Origin: Myxococcales bacterium
Lineage (GTDB): Bacteria; Myxococcota; Myxococcia; Myxococcales; Anaeromyxobacteraceae
Reading direction: 5' to 3'
DNA length: 14,363 nt
Assembly: GCA_021784995.1 (NCBI GenBank)
Contig: JAJYHA010000104.1
Span: forward strand, 1 to 14,363
Numbering within the stretch: the stretch's first letter is position 1; each line of letters starts with the position of its first letter. The notes under the pieces are model-generated. The model saw nothing but the letters and a program-made list of their open reading frames with translations, did not search any database and was not told where the DNA came from. Below are positions 11,652-14,363 of the stretch, in pieces. The position numbers were made by a program, and so were the translations under genes.

Positions 11652-14363
11652 TCACCGCACCACCTCGTCGAACGCCGCGCGCACCTCGCCGGTGATCCGC
11701 GCGTAATCGGCCGTCAGGCGCGCCGTCGGGTCGGGGCCGTAGTACCCGAGCCGGCGCGCGAGCTGCGTCAGCGCGAGCCCCTGCGGCAGGTGGTCGACGG
11801 CGTAGTCGTGCACGATGCGCATGCGCAGGTCGAGCCGGCGCAGGAACTCGTACCCGCGCGCCAGCGCCTGGAACGGCGCGTCCCGGACCAGCCCCGCCTC
11901 GCGGAGGCGCTGCAGCGCCACGGGCGTGGACGGTGTGCGGATCGAGGGGTGGTCGTGGCCGTGGGCGAGCTGGAGGTGCTGCGCCGCGAACTCCACGTCG
12001 ATGAGGCCGCCGCGGCCCGACTTCGGGTTCGGGCCCCGTGCCGCCTCGCGCCCGAGCTCGGCCTCGATGCGCTCGCGCATGCGGCGGATCTCGGCCGCGA
12101 GCGCGGCCCGATCGCGGGGCGCGGACCAGAGCGCCGGCACCAGCACGGTCTCCTGGATCTCGCGGAAGAGCACCTCGTCGCCCGCCACGAAGCGGGCGCG
12201 CAGCAGCGCCTGGCGCTCCCAGAGCTGGCTCCGGACCGGCGCCGCGCCGTCGCCCCCGCCGCCGTGGTACCGCGCGAACCCGCCGGCGCTCGTCACCAGC
12301 GCGCCCTGGTTGCCCGAGGGGCGCAGGCGCGTGTCGATCTTGTAGAGGACGCCCTCCCGCAGCGGCATCTGCAGGAAGGACATGAGGCGCTGGGCCAGGC
12401 GGGCGTGCTCTCCCCGCGAGGCGCCGTCGGGGGGATCGCGGTAGAGGAAGATCAGGTCGAGGTCGGAGTGGTAGCCGATCTCCCGCCCGCCCAGCTTGCC
12501 CATGGCGATCACGCACAGGCGCTCCGGCGGGAGCCGGACCTTCGCGCGCGCCTCCTCCTCGGCCAGCGCCAGGCAGCGGCCGAGGCAGGCCTCCGCGACG
12601 TCGGAGAGCTGCTCCGCCACGCTCGCCAGGGGGAGGCTGCCGGCGATGTCGTGGACGGCGATCCGGAGCACCTCCTCGTTCTTGAAGCGCCGCAGCTCCG
12701 CCAGCTGCTGCTCGAGCCGGGCGTCGACCGGATCGCCGGGCGCGGCCAGCGCCGCCAGGCGGTCGTCCAGCTCGCGCCGGAGCGTCCCCAGGTCCTTCGC
12801 CAGGGCGACGGTGTCCTCCCGCAGCAGCACGTCGAGCAGCTCCGGGTGGCGCAGGAAGCGCTTGGAGAGGAAGTCGGAGGTGCCGAAGAGGGAGAGGAGC
12901 AGGCGCGCCACGCGCCGGTGCTCCGCCAGGAGGCGGAAGTAGGGCTCGGGCGTCTCCAGCGCCGCCGCGAAGTCGGCCAGGAACGCCAGCGCCTGGTCCG
13001 GGTCGGGGGTCGCCAGGGCGTCCTGGAGCAGCGTCACCGCCGCCGCCGGATCGCCGCTGGCCGAGAAGGGGGTCCGGCGCCGGCCGAGCGCGTCGAGCGC
13101 GGCCAGGACGCGGTCCGGATCGGCCAGCCCGCGCTGGAGCGCGATCTCGACGCGCCGGGCGTGGTCGGCCTGCGCGTCGGCGAGCAGGAACAGCTCCGGA
13201 TCGAGCCGCACCGCGCCTGAGCCGGTGCCGAGGAGGTCCGCGAAGAGGGCGGCGACGCGCCGCCGGTGGCGCGCGAGCTGGTCGTCGAACGCCTCCGCCG
13301 TCTCCAGCCCCATGGCCCGCGCCAGCGCCAGCCGCTCCTCGGCCGGCGGCAGCGAGTGCGTCTGGCGCCCGTCGAGCATCTGGACGCGGTGCTCGGCGCG
13401 GCGCAGGAAGAGGTAGGCGTCCGCGAGCGCGTCGCGATCGCGCGCCGGCACCACGCCGGCGAAGAGGAGCCGCTCCAGCGCGGGCAGCACCGCCCGCTCC
13501 CGCAGCTCGGGGGACTTGCCGCCGTGCAGCAGCTGGAGCGCCGAGACGAAGAACTCCACCTCCCGGATCCCGCCCTTGCCGAGCTTCAGGTCCGCCTTGC
13601 CCTCCGCCCCGGCGCGGGCGTCGATGCGCGCCTTCATGGCCTGGATCTCCTCCAGGACCCCCAGGTCCAGCGAGCGGCGCCACACGAACGGCTCCAGGAG
13701 CTGCAGCAGCTCGCGCCCGGGCGCCTCGTCGCCGGCCGCCGGGCGGGCCTTGAGCAGCGCGTTGCGCTCCCAGGAGCGCCCGAAGGACTGGTAGTAGAGC
13801 TCCGCCGCCCGGACGCCGTTCACGATGGGGCCGTTGCGCCCGTCGGGGCGGAGGTTCAGGTCCACGCGGAACACGAAGCCGTCGTCGGTCGGCTTGGCGA
13901 TCGCCTCCGTCACCAGCTCGGCCAGCTTGGCGTAGTACGCGAAGTGGGTGACGGGCCGGGCGCCGCCGGTGGTCCCGTCGGTCTGGTAGACGTAGACGAG
14001 GTCCACGTCGGAGGAGAAGTTCAGCTCGCGGGCGCCGAGCTTCCCCATCGCGACCGCGCAGAAGCCCGCCCCGGGCTCGCGCCCCTCCATCCCCGCCGGC
14101 GCGCCGTGCCGGGCGCGCAGCCGGCGCTCGTGAAAGCGGATGGCGGCGTCGATGCAGGCGGTCGCGAGCGAGGAGAGCTCCCCGGTCACCTCGCTCATGC
14201 GGGCGCGCCGCAGATCCCGGAGCGCGATCCGCACCACCTCGCGCGCGCGGACCCGGCGCAGGAGCCGGTGGAGCCCGGCCACGTCGTCGGGGTCGAGGCG
14301 CGCCGCCGCGCGCGCCAGCACGCGGCGCAGGTCGGCCTCGGGCCGCTGCGCGTCGAGGAAGGG
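11652..14363 (-). CDS. glnE: Bifunctional glutamine synthetase adenylyltransferase / adenylyl-removing enzyme (N-terminus off the window)
   Basis: GlnE adds AMP to, and removes it from, a tyrosine of glutamine synthetase, switching nitrogen assimilation under control of PII and glutamine. The visible 903 residues include both nucleotidyltransferase halves. The N-terminal adenylyl-removing half has AMGKLGARELNFSSDVDLVY (about 13992-14051) with the D-x-D metal site. The C-terminal adenylylating half has AMGKLGGREIGYHSDLDLIF (about 12450-12509) and RLRPSGNQGALVTSAGGFARYH. The linker carries the typical arginine/leucine-rich helices. The reading frame stays open to the right edge; about 14 codons precede a GTG at 14321, which is internal rather than the start. 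The family is normally about 950-1000 residues, so only some 50-100 residues should be missing. The stop at 11652 is followed by a 191-bp spacer and the KimA-like gene. Confidence 0.96.
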   Translation of the reverse strand, partial: PFLDAQRPEADLRRVLARAAARLDPDDVAGLHRLLRRVRAREVVRIALRDLRRARMSEVTGELSSLATACIDAAIRFHERRLRARHGAPAGMEGREPGAGFCAVAMGKLGARELNFSSDVDLVYVYQTDGTTGGARPVTHFAYYAKLAELVTEAIAKPTDDGFVFRVDLNLRPDGRNGPIVNGVRAAELYYQSFGRSWERNALLKARPAAGDEAPGRELLQLLEPFVWRRSLDLGVLEEIQAMKARIDARAGAEGKADLKLGKGGIREVEFFVSALQLLHGGKSPELRERAVLPALERLLFAGVVPARDRDALADAYLFLRRAEHRVQMLDGRQTHSLPPAEERLALARAMGLETAEAFDDQLARHRRRVAALFADLLGTGSGAVRLDPELFLLADAQADHARRVEIALQRGLADPDRVLAALDALGRRRTPFSASGDPAAAVTLLQDALATPDPDQALAFLADFAAALETPEPYFRLLAEHRRVARLLLSLFGTSDFLSKRFLRHPELLDVLLREDTVALAKDLGTLRRELDDRLAALAAPGDPVDARLEQQLAELRRFKNEEVLRIAVHDIAGSLPLASVAEQLSDVAEACLGRCLALAEEEARAKVRLPPERLCVIAMGKLGGREIGYHSDLDLIFLYRDPPDGASRGEHARLAQRLMSFLQMPLREGVLYKIDTRLRPSGNQGALVTSAGGFARYHGGGGDGAAPVRSQLWERQALLRARFVAGDEVLFREIQETVLVPALWSAPRDRAALAAEIRRMRERIEAELGREAARGPNPKSGRGGLIDVEFAAQHLQLAHGHDHPSIRTPSTPVALQRLREAGLVRDAPFQALARGYEFLRRLDLRMRIVHDYAVDHLPQGLALTQLARRLGYYGPDPTARLTADYARITGEVRAAFDEVVR

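Noticed and set aside
9532..11706. A 724-codon plus-strand open frame antisense to the transporter
   Set aside because: Its product is low-complexity, rich in His, Asp, Arg, Gly and Glu, with no motif. The opposite strand encodes a convincing membrane transporter. It is a third-position GC shadow.
11584..13683. A 699-codon minus-strand open frame inside glnE
   Set aside because: It is an out-of-frame shadow of glnE, which has clear family motifs; the product is Arg/Ala/Gly/Pro-rich.

Overview
The window is very GC-rich, with strong GC bias at third codon positions; most long antisense reading frames are shadows of real genes. Gene content and protein style suggest a Myxococcota/Deltaproteobacteria-type chromosome, possibly close to Anaeromyxobacter. 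That assignment is an inference from residue patterns and composition, not from a search. Almost everything here is core metabolism and information processing. I see no phage, transposase, CRISPR, plasmid or tRNA/rRNA signal.

Layout. Positions 1-1191 (minus) hold the first 397 residues of a thiamine-diphosphate enzyme that runs off the left edge. Behind two strong hairpins lies a YfhL/Alvin-type 2[4Fe-4S] ferredoxin (1269-1577, minus) with a good sigma70-type promoter. A 188-bp divergent spacer with a perfect 12-bp palindrome separates it from the plus-strand pair rlmE-tyrS (1766-3644). tyrS converges on ymdB with only 10 bp between stop codons.

Positions 3655-5351 (minus) form one unit: a TTGACA-N17-TACCAT promoter, a 6S RNA gene (ssrS, about 5089-5275), a U-tract hairpin, 5-formyltetrahydrofolate cyclo-ligase, and the phosphodiesterase ymdB, which overlaps the cyclo-ligase by 4 nt. 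The 6S RNA is the main non-coding discovery. It keeps the ssrS/cyclo-ligase linkage known from E. coli, and its U-tract ends only 5 nt before the cyclo-ligase AUG.

Positions 5369-8455 (minus) look like a three-gene operon: endonuclease IV (nfo), a DHH/DHHA1 phosphoesterase (1-nt overlap), and a divergent cysteine desulfurase (4-nt gap). A Fic-fold protein follows (8576-9340, minus); its catalytic histidine is replaced by tyrosine. Next is a KimA-like potassium/APC transporter with a cytoplasmic C-terminal domain (9430-11460, minus, probable TTG start). The window ends in glnE, the bifunctional glutamine synthetase adenylyltransferase/adenylyl-removing enzyme (11652-14363, minus), which lacks its N-terminus.

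How they work together: glnE controls nitrogen assimilation, rlmE and tyrS serve translation, 6S RNA tunes RNA polymerase, nfo and the DHH protein act on nucleic acids, and the desulfurase and ferredoxin are Fe-S related. No single new multi-gene system is evident. The most unusual items are the degenerate Fic protein, the 6S terminator fused to the start site of the cyclo-ligase, and the inverted repeats in the 6S leader and in the ferredoxin/rlmE spacer.
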